A DNA stretch of 64,000 bases, from positions 6,889,501 through 6,953,500 of the forward strand of contig NZ_CP053564.1 in assembly GCF_013155125.1 (NCBI RefSeq). Direction: 5' to 3'. A program made the translations under genes and the position numbers. The notes below the pieces were generated by a model. The model did no database searches and was not told the DNA's origin. It saw only the letters and a list, made by a program, of their open reading frames with translations. Below, piece by piece: positions 16,812 through 25,563 of the stretch (the stretch's first letter is position 1; each line of letters begins with the position of its first letter). The DNA comes from Pseudonocardia broussonetiae. Lineage in GTDB: Bacteria > Actinomycetota > Actinomycetes > Mycobacteriales > Pseudonocardiaceae.

Positions 16812-18016
16812 CGACGCACCATGCAGGTCCCCTCGCCGGGATCAGGGTCGTGGACCTCACATCCACGTTCATGGGTCCGTACTGCACCCTGCTGCTCGCC
16901 CAGATGGGCGCCGAGGTGATCAAGGTCGAGCCACCGACCGGGGACGTGGTCCGCTACATCGGCGACGACCGCGGCGTGGGCATGGGCCCGGTGTTCCTCA
17001 ACGCCAACCGGGGAAAGCGCAGCGTCGCGCTGGACCTCAAGACCCCCGCGGGCCGCGGGGTGCTGCAGCGGCTCGTGACCACCGCCGACGTCTTCGTGCA
17101 CAACGTCCGGCCCGAGGCGGCGCGCCGGCTGGGCATCGGCTACGCCGAGGTCGCCGCGGTGAACGCGGCCACGGTCTACTGCGCGCTGCGCGGCTACGGC
17201 CGTGAGGGCCCGTACCGGGACCGGGCTGCCTACGACGACGTGATCCAGGCGAGCTGCGGGCTGGCCGCGGTCCAGGGCGCCGCCGACGAACCCGCCTACG
17301 TGCGCACGCCGGTGGCCGACAAGGCGGTCGGGCTGCTGGCACTGAGCGCGATCAACGCCGCGCTCTTCGCGAGGGAACGCACCGGCCGTGGTCAGGAGAT
17401 CGAGGTGCCGATGCTCGAGTCGATGGTGACCTTCACGCTGCTGGACCAGCAGGGCGGATACGTCTTCGATCCGCCGCGCGGCGCCGCCGGTTACGCCCGC
17501 ACGGCCTCGCCCTTCCGCAAGCCCTACCGCACGGCCGACGGTTACCTCAGCGTCATGGTCTACACCGACACCCAGTGGCGAACGTTCTTCGCGCTGGTCG
17601 GGCGCCCCGACATGGCCGCCGACCCCCGGTACCGCACGATCACCGAGCGCACCCAGCACATCGACGAGCTCTACCAGCTCGTCGAGAAGGAGCTGCTGGC
17701 CCGGCCGAGTGCCGAGTGGCTCGCGGCGCTGAGCAGGGCGGAGATCCCGGCCGCGCCGATCCACTCGGTACCCGATCTCTTCACTGACGACCACCTCGTC
17801 GCCGCCGGGCTGTTCGAGCGGGTCGAGCACCCCAGCGAGGGGCCCCTGCGGCTGGCCCGGTTCCCTGTCTCGTTCGGCGGGTCCCATCCCGACCGGCCGC
17901 GCCCCGCCCCGCGGCTGGGTGAGCACGGTGCCGAGGTGCTCGCCGAGCTCGGGTACGGCCCGGAGGATATCGACGGACTCGTCGCGGCGGGCGCCGTCAT
18001 CGAGGAGGAGACGTGA
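16799..18016 (+). CDS. CaiB/BaiF family (type III) CoA-transferase (405 aa)
   Basis: Second member of the family in this operon: GIRVVDLTSTFMGPYCTLLL, AQMGAEVIKVEPPTGDVVRY, NRGKRSVALDLKT and YDDVIQASCGLAAVQG, the last with the expected catalytic Asp. It starts at a GTG 13 bases before the end of the first transferase, and its own stop overlaps the hydratase start. Sequence identity between the two is moderate, so this is an old pair, not a recent duplication. Substrate not predictable. Confidence 0.87.
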   Translation: MGTVTTHHAGPLAGIRVVDLTSTFMGPYCTLLLAQMGAEVIKVEPPTGDVVRYIGDDRGVGMGPVFLNANRGKRSVALDLKTPAGRGVLQRLVTTADVFVHNVRPEAARRLGIGYAEVAAVNAATVYCALRGYGREGPYRDRAAYDDVIQASCGLAAVQGAADEPAYVRTPVADKAVGLLALSAINAALFARERTGRGQEIEVPMLESMVTFTLLDQQGGYVFDPPRGAAGYARTASPFRKPYRTADGYLSVMVYTDTQWRTFFALVGRPDMAADPRYRTITERTQHIDELYQLVEKELLARPSAEWLAALSRAEIPAAPIHSVPDLFTDDHLVAAGLFERVEHPSEGPLRLARFPVSFGGSHPDRPRPAPRLGEHGAEVLAELGYGPEDIDGLVAAGAVIEEET

Positions 18017-18816
18017 AAGAGGTCCATGGTGAGGTCGACGGGCGCGGTGAGGTCGACGGGCGCCGTCAGGTCGAGGTGCTTTGCGAGGTCAGTGCCGGCG
18101 TCGCCGTCGTCACCCTCGCCGCGCCGCAGCGCCGCAATGCGCTGACGGTGGAGATGGCCACCGAGCTGGAGGCCGTTTTCGACGAGATCGATGCCAGGCA
18201 GGACGTCGGCGCGGTGGTGCTGCGTGGTTCGGGCGGCTCGTTCTGCGCCGGGGCGGACCTCGGGGTGCTGTCCGGCGCCGCCCAGGACCCGTTGGACGAC
18301 GACGCGCAGCGACACATCGACGCCCTCTACGGATCGTTCCTGCGCGTCGGCCGCTGCCGGGCGGCGTCGATCGCCGCGGTGCGCGGGCCCGCCGTCGGCG
18401 CAGGCCTCAACCTGGTGTTGGCCACCGACCTGCGCATCGTCGCGCGAGACGCCCGGCTGATCTCAGGTTTCGGACGCATCGGCGTGCACCCCGGCGGCGG
18501 GCACTTCACGCTGCTGAGCCGGGCCGCCGGAAGGGACGCCGCCGCGGGGGTCGGGCTGTTCGGACAGGAGATCGACGGCGAGCGGGCCGCCGCCCTCGGC
18601 CTGGCATGGCAGGCTGTCGACGACACCGACGTCGAGGCGACGGCACTCCGGACCGCCGCCCGGCTCGGCGCGGACCCGGCGCTGTCCCGGCGGATGACGG
18701 CATCCTTCCGCCGCGAGGCCGGCCCGCCCGCGACGTCGTGGGACGTGGGACTGGAGGTCGAGCGCGGGCCACAGATGTGGTCGTTCCGCAGGCGGGCGAG
18801 TACCCCCACCACCTGA
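18013..18816 (+). CDS. Enoyl-CoA hydratase/isomerase family protein (267 aa)
   Basis: Crotonase fold with both oxyanion-hole segments: GGSFCAGADLGVLSG and AVRGPAVGAGLNLVLATDLR. GRIGVHPGGGHFTLLSRAAG occupies the active-site region. It is the last gene of the operon from 13427, with a 4-base overlap (GTGA). It probably hydrates the enoyl-CoA made by the dehydrogenase pair. The first 20 codons contain an 18-base tandem duplication that reads GEVDGR twice, making an unusual N-terminal extension. Confidence 0.85.
   Translation: MKEVHGEVDGRGEVDGRRQVEVLCEVSAGVAVVTLAAPQRRNALTVEMATELEAVFDEIDARQDVGAVVLRGSGGSFCAGADLGVLSGAAQDPLDDDAQRHIDALYGSFLRVGRCRAASIAAVRGPAVGAGLNLVLATDLRIVARDARLISGFGRIGVHPGGGHFTLLSRAAGRDAAAGVGLFGQEIDGERAAALGLAWQAVDDTDVEATALRTAARLGADPALSRRMTASFRREAGPPATSWDVGLEVERGPQMWSFRRRASTPTT
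18028..18063 (+). repeat. 18-base perfect tandem repeat in the hydratase N-terminus
   Basis: GGTGAGGTCGACGGGCGC at 18028-18045 is repeated exactly at 18046-18063. The repeat is in frame and lengthens the N-terminus by six residues without breaking the gene. Confidence 0.9.
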
Positions 18817-18854
18817 GGACAGCCACCGAGGCGAGAGCGACCCAAGGAGGCGTA

Positions 18855-19932
18855 ATGATCCGACCTGTGGACTGCGACGTGCACCACGCCGTCCCGGATC
18901 TCTCGGCGCTGTTCCCGTTCCTGGCCGACCGCTGGGTGGACTACTGCGTGGAGAGCGGTGTCGACGGTTCGATCCCGCGTTCTAGCCAGTGGGTATACCG
19001 CTGTCGGCCCGGCCAGAGGCCCGGGGCGGCAGTGGCCCGCCCGGATCCGACCCGGACACGGTGCGCGCCCATGTACTCGACGGGCCCGGTGCTGGTCACG
19101 CGATCCTGAACTGTCTCTACGCGGTGCAGGCGCTGCACAACGCCGACTGGTCGACCGCACTGGCCGGTGCGCTCAACGACTGGCAGGCAGCGTGCTGGCT
19201 GGCCGCCGACCGGCGCTTCCGGGCCTCGGTCGTGGTGTCCCCGCACGATCCGCACGCGGCAGCCGACGAGGTCGAGCGGTGCGCCGCAACCTCCGGGTTC
19301 GTCCAGGTCCTGCTCCTCGGCTCGTCCCAGGCGCCGCTCGGTCAGCGGTTGCACTGGCCCATCTACGCGCCGCCGAGGCGGCCGGGCTGCCGGTGGCGAT
19401 CCACCCCGGGGTCGCCGGGGCCAACCCGCTCTCACCGGTGGGTTGGTCGTCGCACTACGTCGAGGACTACGCGGGCGCGGCACTGACCCTGCAGTCGCAG
19501 CTGACGAGCCTCGTGTGCGAGGGCGTCCTCGCCGCGCACCCCGGGCTGCGGGTGGTGCTGCTCGAGAGCGGCGTCACCTGGCTGCCGTCGCTCATATGGC
19601 GGCTCGACAAGAACTGGAAAGCGCTTCGCCGGGAGGTGCCGTGGGTGGACCGGGCGCCCTCGCGGATCATCCGGGAGCATGTGCTGCTCACCGTCGCCCC
19701 CTTCGACGCCCCACCGGAGGCCACCCTGGAGTGGACGGAGCGGTTCCTGGCCCAGATGGGCGGCGCCGGGATGCTCCTGCACGCCAGCGACTACCCGCAC
19801 TGGCACCACGGCGATGGACCTGCCGCCCTGTTGGGGCAGCTGTCCCCCGCCGAGCGCACGCAGGTGCTGAGCGGTAACGCGACCGATCTCTACGGGCTCG
19901 ACGAGGAGGCACCGTGCGCACCCACGGCCTGA
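18855..19932 (+). pseudogene. Amidohydrolase ghost, copy of the gene ending at 793
   Basis: Starts properly at ATG 18855 after AAGGAGG, with PVDCDVHHAVPDLSALFPFL. A frameshift near 18985 and a second near 19368 (an Ala/Glu codon region damaged between WPIYA and AAGLPVAIHPGVAG) split the protein into three frames. Otherwise the residues, including HASDYPHWHHGDG, remain very close to the intact copy at 1-793. The high similarity means the damage is recent relative to the duplication. The intact copy's missing start can be modelled on this one. Confidence 0.85.
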
Positions 19933-20795
19933 TCGACTGCGACGTCCACAACGCGGTGCCGTCCGACGCCGCGCTGCTGCCCTACCTGCCGGCGCGCTGG
20001 CGCCGGCACCTCGAGCTGGTGGGGTCGCGGACCTACTCGCCGTTCGCGAAAGGCTACGCCTACCCGAAGGCCGCGAGGTTCGCGAGCAGGCACGACGCCT
20101 GGCCGCCCTCGGGCGGACCACCGGGATCGGACCTGGAGTTCATGCGCGCGCAGCTGCTGGATGCATACGGCGTCGACGTCGCAGTGCTCAACTGCCTGTA
20201 CCGGGCCTCCGAGCAGCGCTACGACGCCTACGGCGCGGCGCTGGCCGCCGCGGTCCATGATTGGCAGGTCGAGCACTGGCTGGAGCGCGACCCCCGCCTG
20301 CGCGCCTCGATCACGGTGCCGTTCGAGTCGCCGGACCTCGCCGCCGCGGAGATCGACCGCGCCGCCGCCCACCCGGCTTCGTGCAGGTGCTGCTGTTCCC
20401 GCGGACCCGGCAGCCGCTGGGCACGCGGCACTACTGGCCGATCTACGAGACGGCCGCGCGGGCCGGGCTGCCGGTGGGAGTCCATGCAGCGTCCACCACC
20501 CCGGGGCCGATCACCACCGGTTGCGCGAAGAGGTCCCCGATCTGCAGCACCCGCCCTCGCACTACCTGCGGCACCGGATCCGCATCACCACCCAGCCGAT
20601 GGAGGAGCCTGAGCGACCGGGCGACCTCGTCCGCTCATTCGCGACATCGGGGCCGACGTGCTCATGTTCTCCACCGACTATCCGCACTGGGACTTCGACG
20701 ACCCGCACCGTGCGTTCCGCACCCGGGTTCCGGCGGACCTGCACCGGCGGATCATGCACGACAACGCCAGCGCCCAGTACCGGTTCGGGCCGTGA
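19914..20795 (+). pseudogene. Amidohydrolase ghost, copy of the gene at 775-1842
   Basis: The GTG at 19914 corresponds to the ATG at 775, and the first 155 codons are nearly identical. One base is lost near 20384 (HPGFVQVLLFP goes out of frame). After TTPGPIT about 55 codons are deleted, removing the segment equivalent to WPSYYIEDHTSLAVAF and what follows. The frame shifts again near 20635. The tail FSTDYPHWDFDDPHRAFRTR and the stop at 20795 are still recognisable. Non-functional. Confidence 0.87.
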
Positions 20796-21022
20796 GCGAA
20801 CCATCGGCACAGCGCGGACGGCGAGTCGCGGTCGCGACGGTCGGTGAGATCCCAGTGGGCGGCCGGAAGATCGTCGAGGTCGATGAGCGCTCGATCGGGG
20901 TGTTCCACCTCGACGACGGCTACGTCGCCCGCACCGGCCGCTCATGGGTCGACCCGGACCGCACGCGAGTGCGCAGCTACCCCGTGACTACGGACGGCGA
21001 GAGGATCGTGATCCACCTCTGA
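20792..21022 (+). pseudogene. Rieske protein ghost lacking the cluster-binding core
   Basis: A 76-codon open frame that keeps the N-terminus (VGEIPVGGRKIVEVDERSIG) and C-terminus (GRSWVDPDRTRVRSYPVTTD) of the protein at 1839-2288. About 50 codons between them are removed without changing frame. All four [2Fe-2S] ligands (CxH and CxxH) are lost. The GTG still overlaps the preceding stop by 4 bases, as in the intact copy. Confidence 0.85.
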
Positions 21023-21158
21023 CCCAGGGCCCGGAACGTCCAGGGGTGGGTCTGAGTCACCGCTGTCGGCCGCGCAGAGCGGGCGACATGGCGCCCGACC
21101 TGCTGCAGCGATGCAGAGAAGACGGGCCTGCGGCGGGGGTCGCCGCTACCCTTTTGCC

Positions 21159-21881
21159 GTGAGCACTTCACATCCGAGCACCGTTCCACCTGCGCTGCTG
21201 TCGCTGCGCGGGTCGTCCCGGCTCAGCTCGGTGGTGTACGACCAGATCAAGGAGCGGCTGCTCGAGGGCCGGTACAGCGGGGGCGAGCGGCTGTCCGTCG
21301 AGGCGCTCCGCAAGGAGTGGGGCATCAGCAAGCAGCCGGTGATGGAGGCGCTGCGACGGCTGTCAGGCGATGGCCTCGTCGACATCATCCCGCAAGTCGG
21401 CTGCCAGGTGACGACCTACAGCCCGCGCGAGGTCGAGGACTTCTTCGTGATGTTCGGCGGCTTCGAGGGCACCATCTCGGGCATCGCCGCGCTGCGCCGC
21501 ACCGACGCCCAGCTCGCTGAGCTGGACCGGTCGTCCGAGAAGATCGGCCGACTGTGCGAAGCGATCGACCCGGTGGAGCGCTCGCACGGCTACCGGGTGC
21601 TCAACCGACGCTTCCACACCACCATCCACGCGATGGCGCACTCGCGCGTGATGGCCGAGACCAGTGCCCGGATGTGGGACCTGAGCGACTTCCTGATCAA
21701 CACCACCGGCCGCCAGCAGCCGCTCAGCAGCGCGCTCGAGCAGCGGCACGACGACCACGAGCGCATCCGCGCCGCGCTGCACGCCGGCGACCATCAGGCC
21801 GCGCGCCGCGAGATGGAGCAGCACATCGTCGAGATCGTCGGTTCGGTGATCCATTTCGAGCAGCAGAGGTCCGAATCCTGA
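21159..21881 (+). CDS. GntR-family regulator, FCD subfamily (240 aa)
   Basis: Winged helix at roughly residues 25-90 (SVVYDQIKERLLEGRYSGGE, WGISKQPVMEALRRLSGDGL), then an FCD domain with NRRFHTTIHAMAHSRVM and HDDHERIRAALHAGDHQAAR. GTG at 21159 is chosen because the preceding in-frame residues are Arg/Gly-rich and unlike any GntR N-terminus. It converges on the ring-cleavage operon (22136-27400), which ends 254 bases away. It could control that operon or the amidohydrolase genes; the repeats at 25432-25520 are a possible site. Confidence 0.85.
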   Translation: MSTSHPSTVPPALLSLRGSSRLSSVVYDQIKERLLEGRYSGGERLSVEALRKEWGISKQPVMEALRRLSGDGLVDIIPQVGCQVTTYSPREVEDFFVMFGGFEGTISGIAALRRTDAQLAELDRSSEKIGRLCEAIDPVERSHGYRVLNRRFHTTIHAMAHSRVMAETSARMWDLSDFLINTTGRQQPLSSALEQRHDDHERIRAALHAGDHQAARREMEQHIVEIVGSVIHFEQQRSES

Positions 21882-21927
21882 CTCCAGGGGGCACGGCCCC
21901 AAGGGGTGGCAGCGAGCCCGCGCAGCC

Positions 21928-21942
21928 CCACGATCGTCGTGG
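21928..21942. terminator. Short hairpin between convergent genes
   Basis: CCACGA-TCG-TCGTGG, six-base arms with a three-base loop, followed by GTCGGGGG. It lies in the 254-base space between the GntR gene and the end of the ring-cleavage operon. Weak, but it is the only hairpin seen there. Confidence 0.35.
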
Positions 21943-22135
21943 TCGGGGGCAGCGGCCGGCACACCATCAGGTGAAGCGACTACTCACTGACCGCGACTGA
22001 GCCAAAGCGCACGGGTGGCTGCGCCGGAGCGCCGGCCCCGGTCGGCACTGATCCGCGGTACCCGCACCCGTGGCCCCCGCGGATCCCAAGACTCCACTCG
22101 CCGGTGTGGCGCCGCCGCAGCACGGCGGCAACCCC

Positions 22136-22984
22136 TCAGCGTGCCTCGGTGAGGAACTCGAGCACCATCGAGTTGAACGTGTCGGCCTGCTCCCACTGCG
22201 GCCAGTGGCCCGCGTCCTTGATGACCTCGAAACGGGCTGCGGGCATCCGCTCGGCCATCGCCAGCCCGGCGGCGGCCGGACCGGACGGGTCGTCGCTGGT
22301 CCAGATCACGAGCACCGGACCGGTGACCGCCGCGAGCTCGGCGTCGGTGAGAAGGTTGCGCCTGCGGATCTCGGGGTCCTGCAGGCACAGCAGGGCGCGC
22401 ATCGAGGTGGCGAACCCGGGCTGGGCATAGATCGCGCGGCGGATGTCGACGAGCTCGTCAGTGACCGACGCGGGGTCGGCCATCAACCACTCCAGCCTGG
22501 TCCGGATCCGCTCCGGACTCGGGTCGTCCGCGGCGGTCTGGCTCAGGGTGCGGATGCGCTCCATCACCTCGGGGGTCGCCATCGTGCCGCCGGGCGTGTT
22601 CAACACGACCCGGCCCGTCCGCTCGGGGAACTCGGCGGCGAACTTCGCCGCGACCCAACCCCCCAGGGACTCGCCCGAGAGGTGCGCCCGTTCGACGCCG
22701 AGGGCGTCGAGAAGCCCCCGCAGGTGTGCGACGTAGTCGGGCAGCTCCAGGTCGGCGTCGGCCAAGGTGGTCCAGCCGTGACCCGGGTAGTCGTAGGCGA
22801 TCACGCGAAAGTGCTGGGCGAACGCCGCGATGTTGCGGGCGTAGGCCTCCAGGTGCCCGCTGGTTCCGGCCATGAGCACCAGCGGCTCGCCCCGACCGGC
22901 CTCCAACACGCGGGTGCGCCAGTCCCCCACCACGACGTTGCGCACCGAGTACTCGGTCCCGGACATGTCCAGCCAGATACTCAT
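22136..22984 (-). CDS. Alpha/beta hydrolase, probable meta-cleavage product hydrolase (282 aa)
   Basis: Serine hydrolase fold: GEPLVLMAGTSGHLEAYARN is the oxyanion strand, RVIAYDYPGHGWT follows, and the nucleophile elbow is HLSGESLGGWVA. PVLVIWTSDDPSG carries the acid and KDAGHWPQWEQ the His. The ATG at 22984 overlaps the dioxygenase stop by 4 bases (ATGA); 15 extra upstream codons are rejected. Directly after an extradiol dioxygenase this is almost certainly the C-C bond hydrolase (MhpC/HsaD-like role) acting on the ring-opened product. It is the last gene of the operon. Confidence 0.85.
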   Translation of the reverse strand: MSIWLDMSGTEYSVRNVVVGDWRTRVLEAGRGEPLVLMAGTSGHLEAYARNIAAFAQHFRVIAYDYPGHGWTTLADADLELPDYVAHLRGLLDALGVERAHLSGESLGGWVAAKFAAEFPERTGRVVLNTPGGTMATPEVMERIRTLSQTAADDPSPERIRTRLEWLMADPASVTDELVDIRRAIYAQPGFATSMRALLCLQDPEIRRRNLLTDAELAAVTGPVLVIWTSDDPSGPAAAGLAMAERMPAARFEVIKDAGHWPQWEQADTFNSMVLEFLTEAR

Positions 22985-23925
22985 TTCGTCTCCATTCGCG
23001 CAGTCGTGATGCCGAAACCGGCAATCCACTCGGGGATCGCCTCGTAGAAGGTGGACTCGACGGTGTAGGCCCCCTGCGCCGCGAGTGCGGCGTACGCGGC
23101 GATCCAGGTGCGCACCTCATGCGAGGAGTGTCCGGCCTGCTCGACGCACCACTCGTTGGTCCACGCGTCGACCCGCTCGAGCTCGCCGGAGCTGATGATG
23201 TGCAGGAACTCGGCGTCCCAGTCAGGGTTGAGCGGCCGCAGGCCGGACGTGCCCTCGACGAAGGCGCCGGCGGCCGCGATCACGCGGGACTCGCGGGCCG
23301 ACCGGGCCTCCGGGGTGGGGTTGCGCCCGGCGATGAGCCCGGCCGCGACCTCGGGCGGTGCCCCGTCCAGCCGCGGGACGGGAGGGTCGTGGGACAGCCC
23401 GCCCGAGCCGACGAGCAGGACCCTGCGGTCCCACGTCGCGGCGGCCCGGCCGATCGCGTCGCCCAGCAGTCGGGCGCGGCTCGCCGGACCGAGCGGCTCG
23501 GCGACGCAGTTGACGAACACCGGCACCACCGGGACGGTGTCGATTGCACCGAAGAGCAGTTGCAGCGGCTGGCAGAAGCCGTGGTCGACGTGCATCCGCT
23601 CGGAGACGGCGACGTCCAGCCCGGCGCCGAGGACGGCACGGGCCAGCTCACGAGAGGCCTCACGATCCACCAGGAGCGGACCGGCTGGCAGCCCGTAGTC
23701 CCCCACCGAGGTGGCGGCAGTGCCGATGCAGAACGGCGGCATCATGTCGTAGAAGAAGCCGTTGTAGTGATCCGGCCCGAAGATGATCACCAGCTCCGGG
23801 TCGAGCGATCCGACGAACGCCCGAGCCGAGTCCAGGGCATCGCCGACCCGGTCCAGCACGTCCTGCGCAGGCTTCGCACGATCCATCAACGGGGAGTGCG
23901 ACGCGGTCACCACAGCAAGGGACAT
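22981..23925 (-). CDS. Class III extradiol ring-cleavage dioxygenase, MhpB-like (314 aa)
   Basis: Closely resembles 2,3-dihydroxyphenylpropionate 1,2-dioxygenase over its whole length: ASHSPLM with a ligand-type His near residue 10, FGPDHYNGFFYDMMPPFCIG, RMHVDHGFCQPL with the catalytic His of the family, LVGSGGLSHDPPVP, and the C-terminal IPEWIAGFG. It uses Fe(II) to open a catechol next to the hydroxyls. Upstream lies a flavin monooxygenase that would make the catechol, downstream the hydrolase that splits the product. The true substrate may be a catechol with a side chain other than propionate. Confidence 0.9.
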   Translation of the reverse strand: MSLAVVTASHSPLMDRAKPAQDVLDRVGDALDSARAFVGSLDPELVIIFGPDHYNGFFYDMMPPFCIGTAATSVGDYGLPAGPLLVDREASRELARAVLGAGLDVAVSERMHVDHGFCQPLQLLFGAIDTVPVVPVFVNCVAEPLGPASRARLLGDAIGRAAATWDRRVLLVGSGGLSHDPPVPRLDGAPPEVAAGLIAGRNPTPEARSARESRVIAAAGAFVEGTSGLRPLNPDWDAEFLHIISSGELERVDAWTNEWCVEQAGHSSHEVRTWIAAYAALAAQGAYTVESTFYEAIPEWIAGFGITTARMETK

Positions 23926-23943
23926 GTCTCGTCCTTCTCTCCG

Positions 23944-25422
23944 TCAGGCCTGGGCCGGGTCGCCGGACCCACCGGGCTCACCGGCGAGGCCGAGAGCGCG
24001 GTCGACGAGGCGGAAGCAGTCGGTCTTGTCGTAGCCGAGGTAGTTGCCGGCCAGCACCCGCAACGGATCGCCGGCGTAGTAGCGCTCGTACTGCACCGCC
24101 CGCTGCCCGAACGCGTCACCGCACAGGTCCCACGCCAGCTTGTACAGCCGCACCCGGTCCACGGCCGGCAGCCCGTCCGCGCCGCGGTAGTACTTGGCCA
24201 CGTCCGCGCCGATCGGACCGCCGAAGTCGGCCGCCGACGGCATCATCAGCAGGCCGCCCGCACCCAGGGTCTGCAGCACCTCCACCAGCTTCGGGTACTG
24301 CTGGGCCAGCAGCACCCGCAGCGTCTGCAGCGAGCCGAACCGTGGGCGGACCGCGCCCGACTCGCTCGTCTCGAACTCCGCCTCGGACGCCACGATCAAC
24401 GCCCGCGCCTGCTCCACCACCGCGATGCACTCGCCGAGGCGCTGCTGCACGTGCAGGAAGCCGTCGATCTTCACCGACTGCGCCAGCTGCATCGCCACGC
24501 CCGTCACCAGCTGCAGCTTCACCAGCCCCCGCACCCCGGTCTGGTGTGCGGTGTGCTGGCGCAGGTTCGTATCGGCGTACATCGCGTTGGCGAGCTCGAC
24601 GCTGCCGTGCAGGAACACCCGGTCCCACGGCACCAGCACGTCGTCGAACACGACCAGCGCATCGGCCTCCTCGAAGTGCGAGGACAACGGGTGGTCGAAG
24701 GTGCTGCGGGAGCCGTCGTCGAAGGGCTCGCGGCAGATCAGCCGCAGCCCCGGCGTGTCGATCGGGATCGCGAACGCGGCCGCGTGCTTCTCGTCCCCCG
24801 GACGCAGCCCCGGCAAGCTGTAGATGACCAGCTCATCGGCCATCGGCGCCAGCGTGGCCAGCATTCGTGCTCCCCGCACGACCAGGCCCTCGGTTGTCTC
24901 CTCCACGACCCCCATGTGCAGGAACGGGTCCTCCTGATCCGACGCGGTCTTCGACCGGTCGGTCTGCGGAGTGATCAACGCGTGGGTGAGGAACAGGTCG
25001 TTGTCGCGGACGTAGTCGTAGTACCGCACCACGTTGTCCGCATACCGCTGCCCGAGCCGCCCGAACACGTCCGCGGACTCCGCGAACGCCATCAGCGTCG
25101 TGTTCAGGAAGTCCGGCGACCGGCCCATCAGGCCCAGCGTCGCCTCCGACCACACCCGGAACGCCTCCCGACGGGCAATCAGGTCCGCCGCGGAGCGCGG
25201 TGCCACGAACGCCCGTCCGACAGGCCCGTTCGGACCCTCGGCGGTCAACACCGGTGCGAACTGCGGGTCGTGCTGCATGTCGTACAGCTGTGCCAACTGC
25301 TCGATCGGCCGGATGAACGCGCGATGACGCGTCACGTCCTCCACGCGCTCGCCGCTGATCCACACCTCCCGCGGATGCTTCTGCAGGTGCTCGACGTACT
25401 GTGCACCAGTGCGTACGGTCAC
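23944..25422 (-). CDS. HpaB-family flavin-dependent aromatic hydroxylase, oxygenase component (492 aa)
   Basis: Large component of a two-component FADH2 monooxygenase of the 4-hydroxyphenylacetate 3-hydroxylase family. MQHDPQFAPVLTAEG, YDYVRDNDLFLTHALITPQTD, KTASDQEDPFLHMGVVEETT and EADALVVFDDVLVPWDRVFL are family segments. GTG at 25422 (VRTGAQYVEHLQ) matches the usual start; an in-frame ATG at 25548 would place the operator repeats inside the gene. It is followed by the dioxygenase after 18 bases. It probably hydroxylates a phenol to a catechol with FADH2 from the reductase encoded just upstream. Confidence 0.88.
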   Translation of the reverse strand: MTVRTGAQYVEHLQKHPREVWISGERVEDVTRHRAFIRPIEQLAQLYDMQHDPQFAPVLTAEGPNGPVGRAFVAPRSAADLIARREAFRVWSEATLGLMGRSPDFLNTTLMAFAESADVFGRLGQRYADNVVRYYDYVRDNDLFLTHALITPQTDRSKTASDQEDPFLHMGVVEETTEGLVVRGARMLATLAPMADELVIYSLPGLRPGDEKHAAAFAIPIDTPGLRLICREPFDDGSRSTFDHPLSSHFEEADALVVFDDVLVPWDRVFLHGSVELANAMYADTNLRQHTAHQTGVRGLVKLQLVTGVAMQLAQSVKIDGFLHVQQRLGECIAVVEQARALIVASEAEFETSESGAVRPRFGSLQTLRVLLAQQYPKLVEVLQTLGAGGLLMMPSAADFGGPIGADVAKYYRGADGLPAVDRVRLYKLAWDLCGDAFGQRAVQYERYYAGDPLRVLAGNYLGYDKTDCFRLVDRALGLAGEPGGSGDPAQA

Positions 25423-25431
25423 GAAACTCTG

Positions 25432-25520
25432 CTGGCCTACTAGCGTGCTAGTCGTGTAGCTCTTCCGGCTCGACGGCCAACCGACGCCTTCCGTGACTAC
25501 TGGCCTACTAGAATGCCAGT
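25432..25520 (-). promoter_or_regulatory. Paired direct repeats upstream of the hydroxylase gene
   Basis: CTGGCCTACTAG occurs at 25432 and again at 25500, each continued by a similar tail (CGTGCTAGT and AATGCCAGT), giving 21-base repeats with 18 matches, 68 bases apart. Inside the first is the dyad ACTAG-CGTG-CTAGT; the second has ACTAG-AATG-CCAGT. The nearer copy lies 10 bases upstream of the GTG at 25422. This looks like a repressor operator giving the oxygenase-dioxygenase-hydrolase part its own control. Confidence 0.6.
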
Positions 25521-25563
25521 ATGGCACATACAGAGTAGATGTCGACATTCGCGTGGCACCCGT

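Larger units (their letters stand above)
19145..21022 (+). repeat. Segmental duplication, decayed copy (partner at 2-2288)
   Basis: Same gene order as 2-2288. At least four frameshifts and two internal deletions are visible: about 55 codons in the second amidohydrolase and about 50 in the Rieske gene. Confidence 0.85.
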
